A stretch of 64,000 bases of DNA from Podospora pseudoanserina (GCF_035222485.1 NC_085921.1:1612001-1676000); one strand, 5' to 3'; shown: positions 21,314 to 34,354, numbered from the stretch's first letter. Numbers and translations are program-made. The notes: generated by a model not told the origin, from the sequence alone.

Positions 21314-22001
21314 GTTGACTGGCTACCGGTAAGACATCAAGCGGTTGTGTTGTTTGTGTGTGGGTGTTGAGAGAGAAGACAAGTTATATCAGGCTGGTAT
21401 GGTCTCGATATAAAAAGAGATCTGGTCTGGAAAAGGGAGGAAGAAGAGAGATTGTGATGGGTGTCAAGTTCCTTTTGCAGAGTCAAAGTCTGACAAGGGA
21501 ATCAACAAGAACAGGGAAGGGCACAAATAGCCCAGGTGTAAATCAAACCTAGTTTGGGAAAGACGAAGCTCCATGTTGGCGTGGAGAGGGAGATGAGAAT
21601 AAGAATGAGAAGCCAAACCGGTGCCGCTTTGGCACGCTGTGTGTGCGAGACTGCGTGTCAACCGAGCTTGTCCATGACTTTGGCTCCGGTTGTCCCTCTC
21701 GCAGGCCTGCGTCATATGTACGCGCAGGGATTGTTTAGCCTACCCGACCCTTGGAGAGGGTCTGATGAAAGGGTTTCGGCCTCTTGTCTAGCTGCAAGCC
21801 GGAGGTGGTATGGAGACTCATGGGGGAGATGGCCAGATGGCCAGATGCAGATGTGGGCAGGAGCAGCCTTGGTTTGACTGAAAGTGAAGAGAGGTCCCGA
21901 GACAGGGTTGCAGGGGCAAAAGCCAAAACCTCATTCCTCGCCGTGGGCCGTGGGACGTGGGACATGGGGCCGTGGGTCGGGGCTGGTGGTAATGGTAATG
22001 A

Positions 22002-22029
22002 TGGTGGTGGTGGTGGTGGTGGTGGTGGC
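22002..22029. repeat. (GGT)n microsatellite
   Basis: Perfect GGT triplets, non-coding, about 690 bp upstream of the Pro/Gln-rich gene's start. Confidence 0.85.
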
Positions 22030-24608
22030 ATCCCTTGCGATCACCCTCATCCATAGCACATGCTGGTATTGCGTGTCTGTATTACGGTATCAAACTCCGT
22101 ACCAAGTATCATTTGGGTTAGGATGGGCGGTCAAGCGGAGTAGCAAATAGCGTAACCTCTGGGCGGGAGGTACTTGGTAACAGGGCACAAGGGGTGACCC
22201 AGGAGTTGACGAGTGAAATGACGGCCCAGCGTCCTCGACAAGAGGAGAAGCGTGTGCGCCGCAGGTGGTCCAACAGGACGCCAGTGGACGCCTTTCCCTT
22301 CCCAGCGGCACCCACACCAGGGAGAAGGGGAGAAGTGAGCCAAGCAAAATACCCCGGCACCTGTGGGAAGGTAAACCGAACCCCGGCCTCCCCCCGTTCC
22401 TTTCAACAAAAGGCGGCTGAGCGAAAACAGGAACTGCAGAAACTGGCACACAACCGCCATCAAAGGCACGGCCTTGGCTTGGTGCTAGCCCAGGGTGTAT
22501 CCTCAAGAAAGTACACACCTTGACAAATTCGTGGTGACCCCTTCAAAGAGAGAAGGAAAAAGGTTTGGCTCGTCCCGTGACCGAGCAAGCTTTGACGCGA
22601 GCAGCGGCCAAGATACGACAGTAGCGTCATTATCTGCTCTCTTCTCTTTTTTCTTTCTCTTTTTTTCCCACGCCGTAGAGAGGGGTTCCATTCTCGTGCC
22701 TGCAGTGGTGGACAGCAGGAACGAAAAAAAAAAAAAAAGGGGATGGAAGGCCAGGCCATTCGGTACCTTTTACCACATAAGTCTTGATATCATGCCCACC
22801 ATACCTTTTTCGGCTTAAAAGCAACGAGTTCCTCAGACGCTGTGGAGTGTGGAGACACACACGGCGGCTTGACCCATGCACATGCCCGCCATCTGGCAAC
22901 CAGGGGGCCATCCCTGCACCGCAAGAGAAGCATGAGAAGAAGGCGGCTTGGAGGGAGCGCCGGGGCGGATTGTAGTGAGTGTTCCGAGACTCGGGCGGGC
23001 GCGGCGCTCTGTAGAGGAGGGGTGAGAGACCTCATCACAGATCGGCCAGGATCAGTTTGAGGTGTACGGTAGCGGTAGCGGTAAGGGGAGGGTGTACGCT
23101 GTGGTGAACTGTCTGGATGTAGGGGCGTGAGACTCTATGGCGGCGCGGCTCACTCGTCGAAACACTTTGCAGGCGCACGAGAAGGTGACCTTCTCTGATC
23201 AGCCTGGCCAGTGACCATCAGAGAGACACAGCACGGCGAAAAGAAACCTGTCTTCCGGTAGAGACTGTGATGATACAGATCAAGTCAGCTGTTGGGTGCC
23301 ACAGACGCCCACTTCGAACAATGTACCCTGTACCCCGAATTGTGAGTCTTTTTACGGCTTGCTGCTGGGCTGTTTCTCGAATCGAAATCGGGACGTTCGT
23401 GATGTTTCTTTGCTGACCAGTTTGCCCCACCGACGATGATAGCCTGGCATGGCTTCTGGACCACCGGAACGCCAGGGCTCGGGCTCGGGCTCTCGGCCAA
23501 AATGGAACATTCCCAAGGTTGGCCTGGCGCTGAGGCGCGTGGGCGCTGACCGGAAAGCTGTGGCTGGGGGGTTATCGTGCTGCTCCTGGTGGTGCTGGTT
23601 CGCGCTCTGTACTTGTCCGGCTGGCTGCTGACCTATGGATGCGGCGTTTTCAGCAGCACTCTCCTCAAGCACTAGGGGGCCTTGGTACAGAGCGAGCATG
23701 ACCATCGATCGTCGTGGTCATTTTCTCACCATGTCCCAGTGACGCGAGTATCAGTGATGAGTACGGATACACTACACACTCGGCAGTGTGCATTCCGTTT
23801 CGTCGGCTGCGCAGGAGAAGAAAGTCAGCAAGCCAAAAGCAACGAGCAGAAAAAAGAGAGACCTTGACAAGAATGGCCGGTCCGACCGCCGCGCTCCACA
23901 GAACCTCCACAGAACCATGCGACTGGGCGCCAGGGTTGCAGGCAAAATGCCTGTTGAAACGGGGCCATGGAGAACAGTTCCATGTGACGTTTGACGGACA
24001 GATGAGTGAAATTCATTGAAATTACCGTTTCAGTGAGGACAACATCATCCCACACCCTTCCGCGGATGCTGGCGAGTCCTTCCCACCTCAGGGCATTGGA
24101 GGCATTGGAGGGCAACGGAATTGGAACGCAAACTGCCGACCACCGGTTGGCCAGGGAGACTTCCGCAAAGAGGGGGGGTGCAAAAATGAAACTTGGCGTT
24201 GCGTGGGTGGGCGTTGGGATGCAAATTTTGCTAAACGAGAGAGGTCAAGACCCCGATTTTCCACTTAATCCCATGCTCGGCCCAGCCTGGGAGGGGCTTG
24301 GCGTCTCGATATTGGCTTGATAGAGACACTCCTTTTCACACACCCTGTTGCCCAGTGCACACGACGTTGAAGTTCCCTCGACCAATCAGAGAACACAGTG
24401 TCAAGGCCCGTCCGTGCCATCTCAGATCCATCTTTTTGTGAGATCGCTTCCCCACAAGGTTCGACCTGAGAAGGTGAACTTTGCCCAGAGCCAGCACCAC
24501 CGAGCAGATAGTGCAATGTCACGACACAACCCCGAAAAGCTGAGGTGGTCAGCAGATGGAGATGCAATTTTCTGCCTACTTCCGGCTTCCACACTCATGT
24601 CTGGCTGA

Positions 24609-24650
24609 CAGTCACAGTCACAGTCACAGTCTCAGTCTCAGTCCCAGTCC
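24609..24650. repeat. (CAGTCA/CAGTCT/CAGTCC) tract
   Basis: Degenerate hexamer repeats grading into CTCAGTTC- and CTCAATT-type copies up to about 24690. Confidence 0.8.
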
Positions 24651-27600
24651 CTCAGTTCCTCAATTCCTCAGTCCCTCAATCTCTCCTCTCGGTTTCTTTT
24701 TCTCTCAAACAAAAAGTGTCATGCCGTCCACGTCTTCTCGAATCTCCAAGTACCTACCACCCCTTGATCCCCCGGTACGTACTTTGGTTACCCAAAACTT
24801 GATTCGCCGAATCGACAGCCGAGCGACGGAGCTAGGAACGGCCCCAAGATCGAACGGGCAAGACACTATTTCCGTCTTCCTGGTCGTCTTATTGGCCGCC
24901 CGACTATTCGACATGGAACAACGCTGTAAGCGCAGAACTATACGGAGGTACCTCCTGCACACGTCTCAGCCTCCTCCTCTCTGCAGTTGGAAGAGGCCAT
25001 TCCATCATTTCTGAAGTCTCCGCATCGACACGCAACAACATTTCGAGTCAGCATCAACCATACTCCGTACCATCCACTCACTAGGACAGTAGCCGAAAGA
25101 GAAAGGGAAAAAAGTCCCTCGGTCAGCGGATGGATCCTACCTACAGAGTACTACCTGCGGGAATCGCGGAGCCGTTCCTCAGCACTATTGTCTCTCCTGC
25201 GTAAGAGCAATATCCACCCTGCTGTTGCATTCACGATACCGAAATACACTACGCTTTGTATAGTGTGCCGATCTGCTGAACACCCTGACGAAGTTTGCAC
25301 TCGCTCACTCGCTTGCTGACATGGAAAGTTACTCCGTACCACTGCCACCACCCAAAACAGGGAGTCCCAGCCTCGTACCCGGTACGCAAGATTTGCACAC
25401 TAGCACGCCCTAGCCACCAGTTCTCGGTACTTTCTGTCACCATTCACCGCTCAGGCCCGGATATTACGATAAATCTGGAAAGCAGCACCACATTTGCAGT
25501 CAAACACCGCACCGGCCCTGGCCCCGGCCGGCAGAAACCTCGATACAACAAGTTACACACTTCCACTTTGCAGCAGGCTGATGCAAGGCAGTCAGCCCAA
25601 CTGGCAACCTGGTTTTGGATTTCTCCTTCCTATCAACGCCAATATGACTATCGGCTCCAAATCAGGAACGCTACCTACATGATCCGACCGGCCCCTTGTT
25701 GTGCCCCTCGTCTCGCCAGTCTTTTCTCAGAACAGAGTTCCCATTCCCATGGCTACAACGTACATAGGGCGGTCGACCAGGGCCTTGGGGTGAAGCATGG
25801 GCCGCGCTGCAAGTCTCGCGCTGTCACCATCCGCATCCTCTCCAAAAAGCAAGGACCATCAGACGTTGGGGTGGCGTCTGCGAGAGCCCGTCTTGATCCC
25901 TGCACCGGAGACAACATGGTTTGACGTCCTGCGATTGGGCCGTGGCCGATGGTCAAGAGCCATTTTGCGTGTGCATGCCGCCATCACAATGAAATCCCAC
26001 AAGCCAGCCCCACGCTCCCTCACCGTCAACAGGAGCCTGTTTCGAGCCGCGAGTTTCCGTACAGGGTCGTTCAAATATTAATCAGACAAGCATCATCAGA
26101 CCTGATCCGAGCACCGAACACAACGCCGAACAAACTCTCATATCGATGCAGCCCATATCACCCTCACCCGGGAGGTGCCCTACATGACTCGCCCAAGCAG
26201 CAGTGTTGTTTACCCCCTCTATGCTAAATTATTAGTGACCGAAAGCCACTCATCAGGCTGGCTGGCTTGTTTCAAGCCAGATCAGCTTCTTCTTGCGGTA
26301 TAGGCATGCTCAGCAGCAGACTCGTGGCCCTCATATAAACGACGATCCCCTGAGTGGGACAAGCTCGCCCTTGGGGTCCCTCGGGTGCGAATGCGGCAAA
26401 ACCAATCAAGCCCGATGGCCGTGGAGCCGTGGAAGCCATCGTTGCCAGACCATGGATGGCTCACCGTGGCTCGGGGAGCTTACGCAGTACCAGATAGGAA
26501 ACCAAACCCAGGCTTCGGCATGCCCATCGGGGGATCGATGGAACACAGTCGAAAAAGGGCCAAACGAGAACATGCATTGACAAAGAGTACAGCTCTAGAC
26601 ATTTCTGTTTGAACCTCGCACCCTCGATACATGAGCCAACCCGCTTGTGGCCACCGATACAACTCCGGCTAAGACGAGACAGGAGAAGCTCTGCCAGGTA
26701 TTAATTGCTACGGAAGGCCTTCTGGTGCCACCGACTGTGCATGCAATGCCGCTCGCAAATCTGTTTTTGCCGCCGCGCAACATCGTCTTGGGCTCGCATA
26801 ATGCATCCCCGGCCCCATGTTATGACTGATGAGCAACTGTTTGGAGCAGCCTCCAGCTCCAACGGTGGAGGGTGGTGTCAGAGAGCACGGAGTACTGCGT
26901 CGTCGTCGTACACCCGTTATTAACTTCTTCCACGCCCTACATAGTTTGCGGTATCACTGATACATGCATACATGGCCCTGGCTCTTCCCGCATGACGCAT
27001 CTCTAGGTATGCATGTACCGTTCCAACCCAGGCCTTCCTAACAATGGATCCAACAAGTACGAATTGTTGGCCGACAGGGATGGTACAGGCTGGACTATCC
27101 AACTAAACCGAGCCTTGGGGGGAGGGGGGCTCCATGGCTGTGTTTTTGTCACTTCCACCTCCCACGGCTGCAACAAGCCCTAGGTTGCAAGAGGACTTTC
27201 CCCCCCGTCCAGCATCTCATCGGCTTCGAAACAAGGGACAGCTCATTCAAACCTGCCGCCGCCTGTTGATCCTGCACGCTCGTCTCCCAAGACATCCAGG
27301 CGAGTGGACGTCAGCCATCAGTCACAAGAATGCGCACGCACAAAGCGTACCACGGCAAAAACGCCCAGGACGGCGGCGGAGGCGCGTGTTGGGCTTGACT
27401 TGACCAAAAGCCTGCGAGCTTGTCCATGCGTCGTGTTGGTCTAGTTAGGGATGCAGCAAACGTCTCTCCATTCACCGAGGTTCGAAAATCGAAAAAGGGC
27501 GATCCGATAAAAGTGTCCCTCACAAGCCTGCAGCCGATATTTCTCCATTTGATCACCTTGTCATCCACTCATCCACCCTCTTCTCTTCGCCGCCGCAGAC

Positions 27601-28930
27601 GGAAACGCTTTGCCGGTTTGGATGGCTTTTGATGAACCGCTCACTTCTTGCTTTCGTTCGCTGGCAAGATCCTCCAGGGGGGACTTCTCCCACTTTGCTC
27701 GCACACTGCACTGTGCTGGCTGGCTGGCTCATTACTCCTGTCCTGCTCTGCTGGGGTGCGTGCATACAAGCTCCTACGGCACACGGAATTAGAGGGCAAC
27801 GAGGGGCTGTTCTTGTATCGTTTCGAAATGTGCTCCCGCTGTGAAATGGGGTATCTCATTAATCTGGCCGTGGCTGATCTGGGCAACAGTCGATTCACAT
27901 TGTTTTGACCTCCACAGGCTAAAGCTCGCGCCCGCTTGGGGCAACACGAAGAGGCAAGTGGTTGGCGGTCGGCGGATTGGAGGGCCTGCGGGAGTCTCTT
28001 GTCGCATTCATTTGCCCTCTTTGGTGTGAGTGTGTGCGTGCGCGTGTTGTGTGTGTGGTACCTATCCTGCTCACAATTCTGGAGACGGGAAAGGGAGGTG
28101 TGGGGGTGTGGATGGCCATGTCATTGGCATGCAGCTGTTACTGTCTCCGAGACCGCGCTGGCTGTGTGATTGCAGCAGGGCTTGTTGGAATGTGAGTGTG
28201 AGCCATCAGCCCATCCGGACTGCCTATGAAGTGGTGAGGTGCACGACTATCGCCCCCGTCCGCTAGCACTCTTTAGTAGGCAACGCAGGCCAGCAGCCCC
28301 CCCTCTTTGGCTTTCCGCCAGGTACTGAGGTACGTATTCACCGCTCCTTTTTTGGACCCGAACCGCACCACCACCGCAACGCCATGGTAGGAAGGACGGA
28401 CGGCTCATCTGGACGGGTTACTTCCGGCCATTATCTCATCACCTCGGCGCTTGTGGCCGAGCCTTTTCAACATGCATTACTTATACGGATGCTCTTTTCG
28501 TCGTTTCAACAACCCCGCCGCGGGGAGTGCTTCCCGTCCAATAGGTGGTGGTGGTCACGAGGGGGTTGCCATGTCCTTTCTTGTTCCATCATGGCTAACC
28601 ACCTACCTATCTAACCGCTCACACCTTACAGCTCACATCAGGCCGCGAACCAGGCAGTAGGGATTTTTGTCTTTTTTTTTTTAAGACTCGTCAACCTTGG
28701 GGGAAAAGAAGGAAAAGCAACACGACGTTTGTTTGATATTCCCCAGCTGCCGCATATGACTGGGCGTATGCATCCACGTCATCCACACACACCACACCCA
28801 TCCACTTCTCATCCTCCTCCTCCGCCTCCTCCACTCATCCATCATCCACTCACTCCATACGCAGTGGTCAGCCACCCCAGATTGGGAGACGAGGAGACGC
28901 CGCAGGCGGGGGTGAAAACCAGCATGTGCG

Positions 28931-30807
28931 CTAAGGCTGTTGTTGCTGAGCTGCTAGATGAGCAAAGCCCTCGTCTTGAACCTTTTTGGTGGCCAGTTCC
29001 ACAGCAAATGCGAGCTTTGCCTTTTGGGACGAGGAGGAGGAGGCATCCACCATGTGTAACAACGACGACGACAAGGAGGCGTACAGCACCCCAGCGATGA
29101 ATGTATCACCCGCCCCGATGGTGCTGAATATCGACGGGGGGCACAGCAAAAAGCACCCCAGCTGTTAGCCAAAAGAACCACAACCTTTTTTTTGTTATTG
29201 TGTTGTGTTGTGTTGATCCCATATCCGGACCGAATTAAGAGTTTATGTACTCTTTTTCTCGGCAGGAACGCAACGCGATAAAGTGCAATAATATGCACGC
29301 CGCAGTGCTTCCCTCTCTTTTTTTTTCTGTCTGTCTGTACCCACGATGATTGCCTCTCTTACGCGTACCAATCTTTTACATACACCAACAAGGGGAGTGG
29401 TGGGTTGGCTCTCTCTTGTTCTCGGCGGCAATTATCACACTCGTGTTGCTTTTCCCCAGAGATGCAAGAGGTGTTTGAATTGCGGCAAGGGAATTCGAAG
29501 GGAAAGTGAGAGAGAGGAAACTTACTCAACTACTTTTATAGGTTTCCCGTCTTTTGGAGTTGCAGGAGAGTGATGGATGTATTCATCCTCCTCCTGCAGT
29601 TCTTTGGCACCGCTGCCGCCGCCGAGCTTCCTCCGTGTGAGCATACCTGCACCGCTTGCCCCCCAAGTGCATAGCATGAGGGAACTTATAGGTGGTTGGG
29701 AGCAGGGTTAGTGTGTTAGGCTTACCACCGCGTTCTCATAGAGAGGGGGGACATACGCTCTTGTTGAGGGTGCTTCTCCTCTTAGACAGGCTTCCGGGTT
29801 GTGATATCCCCGGCTCTAAATATTTGTTATACAGTGTCAGTTTAAGGGGTTGGGAGAAGGCAGGCAGGCAGACGTACTTCGGCCCAACTTGACGAGTAAA
29901 AGACCACGTCTGCCTCGGCTGCGAGGGAGGTTAGGCCTTCCCGGTTGGGCTTTTCGCATTCGACGCTGATTGTGGTGGTGTTGGGTGGGAGGTGGGTGCG
30001 GATGTAGTGGATGCATTGGAGGGTTGTGGATGGGATTCGGCCCTGACAGAGAGAAACAGTCAACGACCTTCCATGGCTAGTGTCCCTTTTTTTCTTTTTG
30101 GAGGTATGTATCTACCTCGAAGTGAAACCACCAGCTGTCCTCCTCCTCCTTGGAGTTGGACAGTAGTAGCGTATCCAGGATACGCTCGAACTCGTCGGGT
30201 GTCATCTCGGGCAGGTCGTTGTAGTTGACGACGGTTCTGCTGCCGGTCTCGAGGCTGCGGATGATGTAGCTGCTTACGGACTCGGTGTGCCCATCGCGGT
30301 GGATGCATGGTGAGAAGTCGATCTTGGTGGAGCCGGGGCCGAAGGAGGAGTGTATCTTGGTGATAGCGGGCGAGTTTTGGGCTGGGAGGGTGGATATCAG
30401 GTGGGTTTTGATGTTGGCTTGGTCTGATGGGGAGAATAGATGGTGGAGGACCTCGAGGGTGTTGGGGCAGTTGCCTCCTCGGCGGACTTGGAGGGAGGAG
30501 GCTCGTTGTTTGGCGTCTTCGGGTGGGTAGGCTGGGACGCTGGGGGAGGGTGTTAGCGGGTGTCATTCAGAGACATTATCATGGAGTGTTGAAGATGAGA
30601 ACCAAGTCTTTGCATCTCATCCCAGGACTCCTCAAAGAAGATATCTTCTTCTTGAAAGATGTCGAGAGCTCACAACCGCCCCCGTTCATCATTCATTCAC
30701 CCCTTGTAAGCCTACACGAAGCAAGTTCATGAGTAAGGTAAGTAAACATGCACTCACGTAAGAATCGTATCCAAGGCGCAAGCCCCAGTGAGCACGAGAT
30801 GTTTCAT
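28931..30807 (-). CDS. PfkB-family carbohydrate kinase (ketohexokinase-like)
   Basis: Six proposed exons: 30807-30758, 30539-30116, 30042-29878, 29815-29726, 29684-29526, 29123-28931. The start MKHLVLTGACALDTIL and the following VRRGGNCPNTLEVL are the PfkB N-terminal region; TIGAGDTFIAGVLYA is the second PfkB signature with the catalytic Asp. The enzyme should phosphorylate a sugar or sugar-like alcohol with ATP; ketohexokinase is the closest style, but the substrate is unknown. Exons 1-4 and 5-6 join in frame. The exon 4-5 junction (ENAV, then SLMLCTWGASGAG) is one base out with the only GT-AG pair I can find. The last intron is 402 bp, unusually long here. A sequence error, a frameshift or an unusual splice could explain the mismatch. 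Confidence 0.75.
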
Positions 30808-31371
30808 TTTTTTGTGTCAAAATAACACGCTGCTTTTCAGAAATCAATTGCATTATTAGACGGATGCAAAAAACAAAACTCGATATAAATATATACTTTC
30901 ATTTGTTCCATGGTTTCAGTTCTGTCCTCAGTTATACCCAAACCATCATCTTCACTCCACAAGTGAGGGGGTTACTTCCTCACCGAACCACACTATCACC
31001 ATGTAGGCGCAAATGTTTGCTTTTAGTTTTAACTTTTTTTCTTGTTCTCGAGTGAATTTGGAGTCCTGGTGCCAATGAGACAATGGCAAAGTGGTCCAGA
31101 CCAGTCGGTGGCTTGGACAAAGGTGGTCAAGTATGGGGTAGGTAAGTGTCTACCCCACCATGACGCAAGGCGGGGAGCAGCCCGCAAGGTACATTTCTGT
31201 TTGGGGGAGGGGTGTCTTGTCGTCACCATCGGATTTCAGATCGGGGATGTAGTAGGTGATGCGCTGACTGACTGACTGCCCGATAAAACATAATAACGAG
31301 TTTCTTATTTTTTGTGCAAAAAGGGTTGAGGATATCGTCAACATTACACACGATTGACTGGCTGAGAAAAG
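30808..31371. other. Divergent promoter region, PfkB kinase and NAD kinase
   Basis: 564 bp between outward-reading genes. CTGACTGACTGACTG lies near 31263-31277. No gene seen. Confidence 0.5.
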
Positions 31372-31511
31372 ATGGCAGAACAGGACCTGATACTACCCAA
31401 ACAGGTTTCGTTTGATGATACGCGGCAACATGAGAGCTCGAGTGATGATGGGGATGCTGTTGAGGTTTGTTTCTTTTGTTCCTTCCCCCGCCCCTGGTTC
31501 TCAAGTTGTTG

Positions 31512-31551
<40 letters not shown>

Positions 31552-33356
31552 GCTGATTGTTATATTTGTGAGAAAAAGGTCTCCTTCGACCCATCAAACC
31601 CTTACCGTCGAAAATCCTCCCTCGTCACCTCCTCCCGCTCTCACATCTCCCCGGGTGTTATCCAGCGCATCCACCAACAGCAACAGTCTAATCCTAACCA
31701 TAGACGCCCCCGCCGACAACAATCAAAGCCGGAATGCCTAGTTCATCAATTTCTCGAATCCCACAAACTCAACCTTGACGACACGGCACCACAGCCAGCA
31801 GCGGACGAGGATGTAGAGGTGGAGGATGTCTCCTCTTCGTCTGGGCTGAATGAAGTGGTCGACTCCAAGACCACAATCCCAGTTAATAAACCCCCCAAGC
31901 GACGCCCACAACCACAACCCTCCCCCGAGGCAAAGTGCCAACTCTTATCCGCCACCGAAGACGACGAGCCCGCCACTGACGAAGGGCAGCCAGACCAGAC
32001 GATATGGCAGAGGGAGATGTTGGCTATGCCGAGGACTACTTCCTCTTTATCACTTTCCCTCTCCTCCCCTAATCCTGAGGACAATCACGAGTTCCTCAAC
32101 TCGAGGCTGCTGACGAAAAAGCAATTGTCGGATATGGCCTGGGGGGTGAGGCAGCTGTCTAGGAGACTGGGGTCTGTCCGCCTGAAGTTCAAAGTCAAGA
32201 ATGTTTTTCTCTTGACAAAGATTTATGACAAGGATCTGGTGGATAAGACGAGGGAGTTGGTGAAGTGGCTGCTTGATGAGGAGCACAGGGGGGAGAGGTA
32301 TGTCGTTTTTGTGGATTCTGCGTTGGAACAGAATAAGAGGTTTGACAAGGAGGGGTTGCTGAGGGAGATTGCTGGGGACAGAAAAGAGGATGGGGACGTG
32401 AGGGGGCGGTTGAGGTTTTGGAATGAGGACATGTGCAGACGGAGGGCGAATATGTTTGATTTTGTGGTTACGCTGGGGGGGGATGGGACGGTGTTGTATG
32501 CTAGTTGGTTGTTTCAGAGGATTGTTCCGCCGGTGCTGTCTTTTGCGTTGGGGAGTCTGGGGTTCCTGACAAAGTTTGACTTTGAGGATCATGAGGAGAT
32601 ATTGGGGGGCGCTTTTGAGGAGGGGGTGACGGTTAGTTTGAGGTTGAGGTTTGAGGGGACGGTGATGAGGAGTATTCCGCGGAGGCAGATAACCGAGGGG
32701 GAGGATGGGGAGGAGGACGGGGAGAGGGATTTGGTGGAGGAGCTGATTGGGGAGGAGAAGGATGATGAGAGGACGCATAGGCCGGATGGGACGTGGGAGG
32801 TGCTGAACGAGCTGGTGGTGGATCGGGGGCCGAATCCTAGTATGTATCTTCTCTTTGGGGCTCAGGACATGTTGTGTATGCTAACGGGAGAAAAGCAATG
32901 TCCAACATTGAAATATTTGGCGACGACGAGCACTTCACCTCTGTCTCTGCGGACGGGGTGTGTGTTTCCACACCTACGGGTTCGACAGCGTATAACCTCG
33001 CGGCAGGGGGGTCGCTTTGCCACCCTGAGAATCCCGTCATGTTGGTCACGCCCATTTGTGCTCATACACTGTCTTTTAGGCCGATTATCCTGCCAGATAC
33101 GATTGTGCTCAGGATAGGGGTGCCGTTTGATGCCCGGACGAGCTCCTGGGCGAGCTTTGATGGGCGGGAGAGGGTGGAGCTGAAGCCGGGGGATTACGTG
33201 ACGATTAGTGCGAGCAGGTTCCCCTTTGCGTGCGTGCAGCCTCATAGACCGCATGGGAGGCGGTCGGGGGATTGGATCAACAGCATCAGTGCCAAGTTGG
33301 GGTGGAATACGAGGCAGGCGAGGCAGAAGCCGATGAAGGGGTGGGAGGGTTCTTAG
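31372..33356 (+). CDS. NAD+ kinase
   Basis: Three exons (31372-31464, 31573-32839, 32896-33356) sum to 1821 bp and 606 residues. Introns are 108 and 56 bp (donors GTTTGT and GTATGT, acceptors GTGAG and AAAAG), both in frame. The catalytic core has FVVTLGGDGTVLYAS (GGDGT at about 333-337), the PVLSFALGSLGFLTKF strand and STPTGSTAYNLAAGGSL, which together define the ATP-NAD kinase fold. The enzyme makes NADP+ from NAD+ and ATP. A 200-residue N-terminal extension rich in Ser, Pro and acids resembles those of cytosolic Utr1-type kinases. An Asp/Glu-rich insert follows RRQITEG. Which yeast paralogue (UTR1, YEF1 or POS5) it matches best is not decided; no clear mitochondrial leader is seen. Confidence 0.92.
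31511..31551 (+). repeat. (CAA)n microsatellite in NAD kinase intron 1
   Basis: Thirteen or so AAC/CAA triplets between the donor and the acceptor of intron 1. The branch-like CTGAT follows at 31553. Confidence 0.85.
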
Positions 33357-33808
33357 AGGGCTCTTGGAGAAACCTAGAGAGGGCTTTTTAGAGAGGGATT
33401 GGACTGGCGTTTGCGTGGTAGGTGCTCTTTGACATATCTCAAGACACTGATTCCAAGACGGTGTAAGGAGATGGGGAAAGTAGATTCTAGCGAGGCGTTA
33501 GGGTGATCAGCGAGCTTAGCGGAAATATATCAATGATGTAACAAGTAATGAGAATGTCTTAAAAGCAAACGCAGTTGATGATAGAGATGGAAGGTGTAAT
33601 GTTGGAGATGATGTCAATGTGTGAGAGCGCACGGGCCATGTGGTGTTTGTCACTCGTTGCCTACACCGGTAACCTTCCTTCTTCAGCAACACAATCTACA
33701 ATTCAGCTTTGATACGGACCTCTTCGAAATCTGTCCCTCTCAGAAAACCTATATCTCCATTTCTCAGTCGAAAACGGGTTTGCCTGAATACAACCGGTGA
33801 CAGTGACA
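33357..33808. other. Intergenic region, NAD kinase to PAC4
   Basis: About 450 bp on the same strand. No gene or strong repeat. Confidence 0.5.
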
Positions 33809-34354
33809 ATGGAGTCAGCAGCAACCAGCAAAACAGCCTCCTTCTCCCTGCCCCTCCCACACTCACTCGACAACAGAATCTATGTCAGACTGTCACTCAA
33901 GTCCAAAGCCCTGGTGGTGTTTTTGACGACGGCTACGTCTGAGGAGGCGGGCCAGGCTACACCGTTGGGGTCGTTTGTTTATGCTTTGCCTGATGTATTT
34001 TTTTTCTTTTTTTCTTTTCCGTTACTCTTCAACATACACTTTCTAACTTGGAGACAGCGATACAACCCCTCACAACCCCTCTCAACAGCACTCTGCACGG
34101 TGGAACCGACGCTAGAGTTCACGACGAGGATGGCGAGGCTGCTGGTGAGGAAGATGAGGAATGAGAGGCCGGTGTATGTGGGGAATTCGATCAGCTTTGC
34201 GAGCACGGGGTTGGGAGGGGTGGTGGAGGAGGAGATGGAGGGGTTTAAGGCTGTTGTGGTGGGGATTATGGGGGTGTTGAAGAGGTGGGAGGAGGAGGAG
34301 GGTGGGCAGAATGGGGTTCGGGAGGGGGTGGAGGGGTTGAGTGTTTCTTCTTGA
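33809..34354 (+). CDS. PBA4: Proteasome assembly chaperone 4 (PAC4/Pba4)
   Basis: Exons 33809-33994 and 34058-34354 with a 63-bp intron (donor GTATTT, acceptor ACAG) give 160 residues in phase 0. The ATG follows GACA (GACAATGG). SFSLPLPHSLDNRIYVRLSL and the C-terminal NERPVYVGNSISF are typical of the PAC4 family. It acts with Pba3/PAC3 in the cytoplasm to help assemble the alpha ring of the 20S proteasome. Length fits the family. The Glu-rich, Gly-rich end looks disordered. Confidence 0.85.
   Translation: MESAATSKTASFSLPLPHSLDNRIYVRLSLKSKALVVFLTTATSEEAGQATPLGSFVYALPDVFFFFFSFPLLFNIHFLTWRQRYNPSQPLSTALCTVEPTLEFTTRMARLLVRKMRNERPVYVGNSISFASTGLGGVVEEEMEGFKAVVVGIMGVLKRWEEEEGGQNGVREGVEGLSVSS

Larger units (their letters stand above)
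21314..28930. other. 7.6-kb gene-poor region upstream of the Pro/Gln-rich gene
   Basis: No open frame here shows family motifs, domain structure or consistent exon joins. The DNA is a mosaic of short low-complexity tracts (GGT repeat at 22002-22029, CAGTCA-type at 24609-24650, GGTAGC near 23069) in otherwise unique sequence. The 10-mer ACTCCGTACC occurs three times (22094, 25062, 25331). No tRNA, rRNA or mobile element was found. It may hold a long promoter, a long 5' leader or non-coding transcripts. Confidence 0.5.

Noticed and set aside
32050-32778. 242-codon antisense frame over NAD kinase
   Set aside because: Pro/Gln-rich shadow translation of the kinase; no support.
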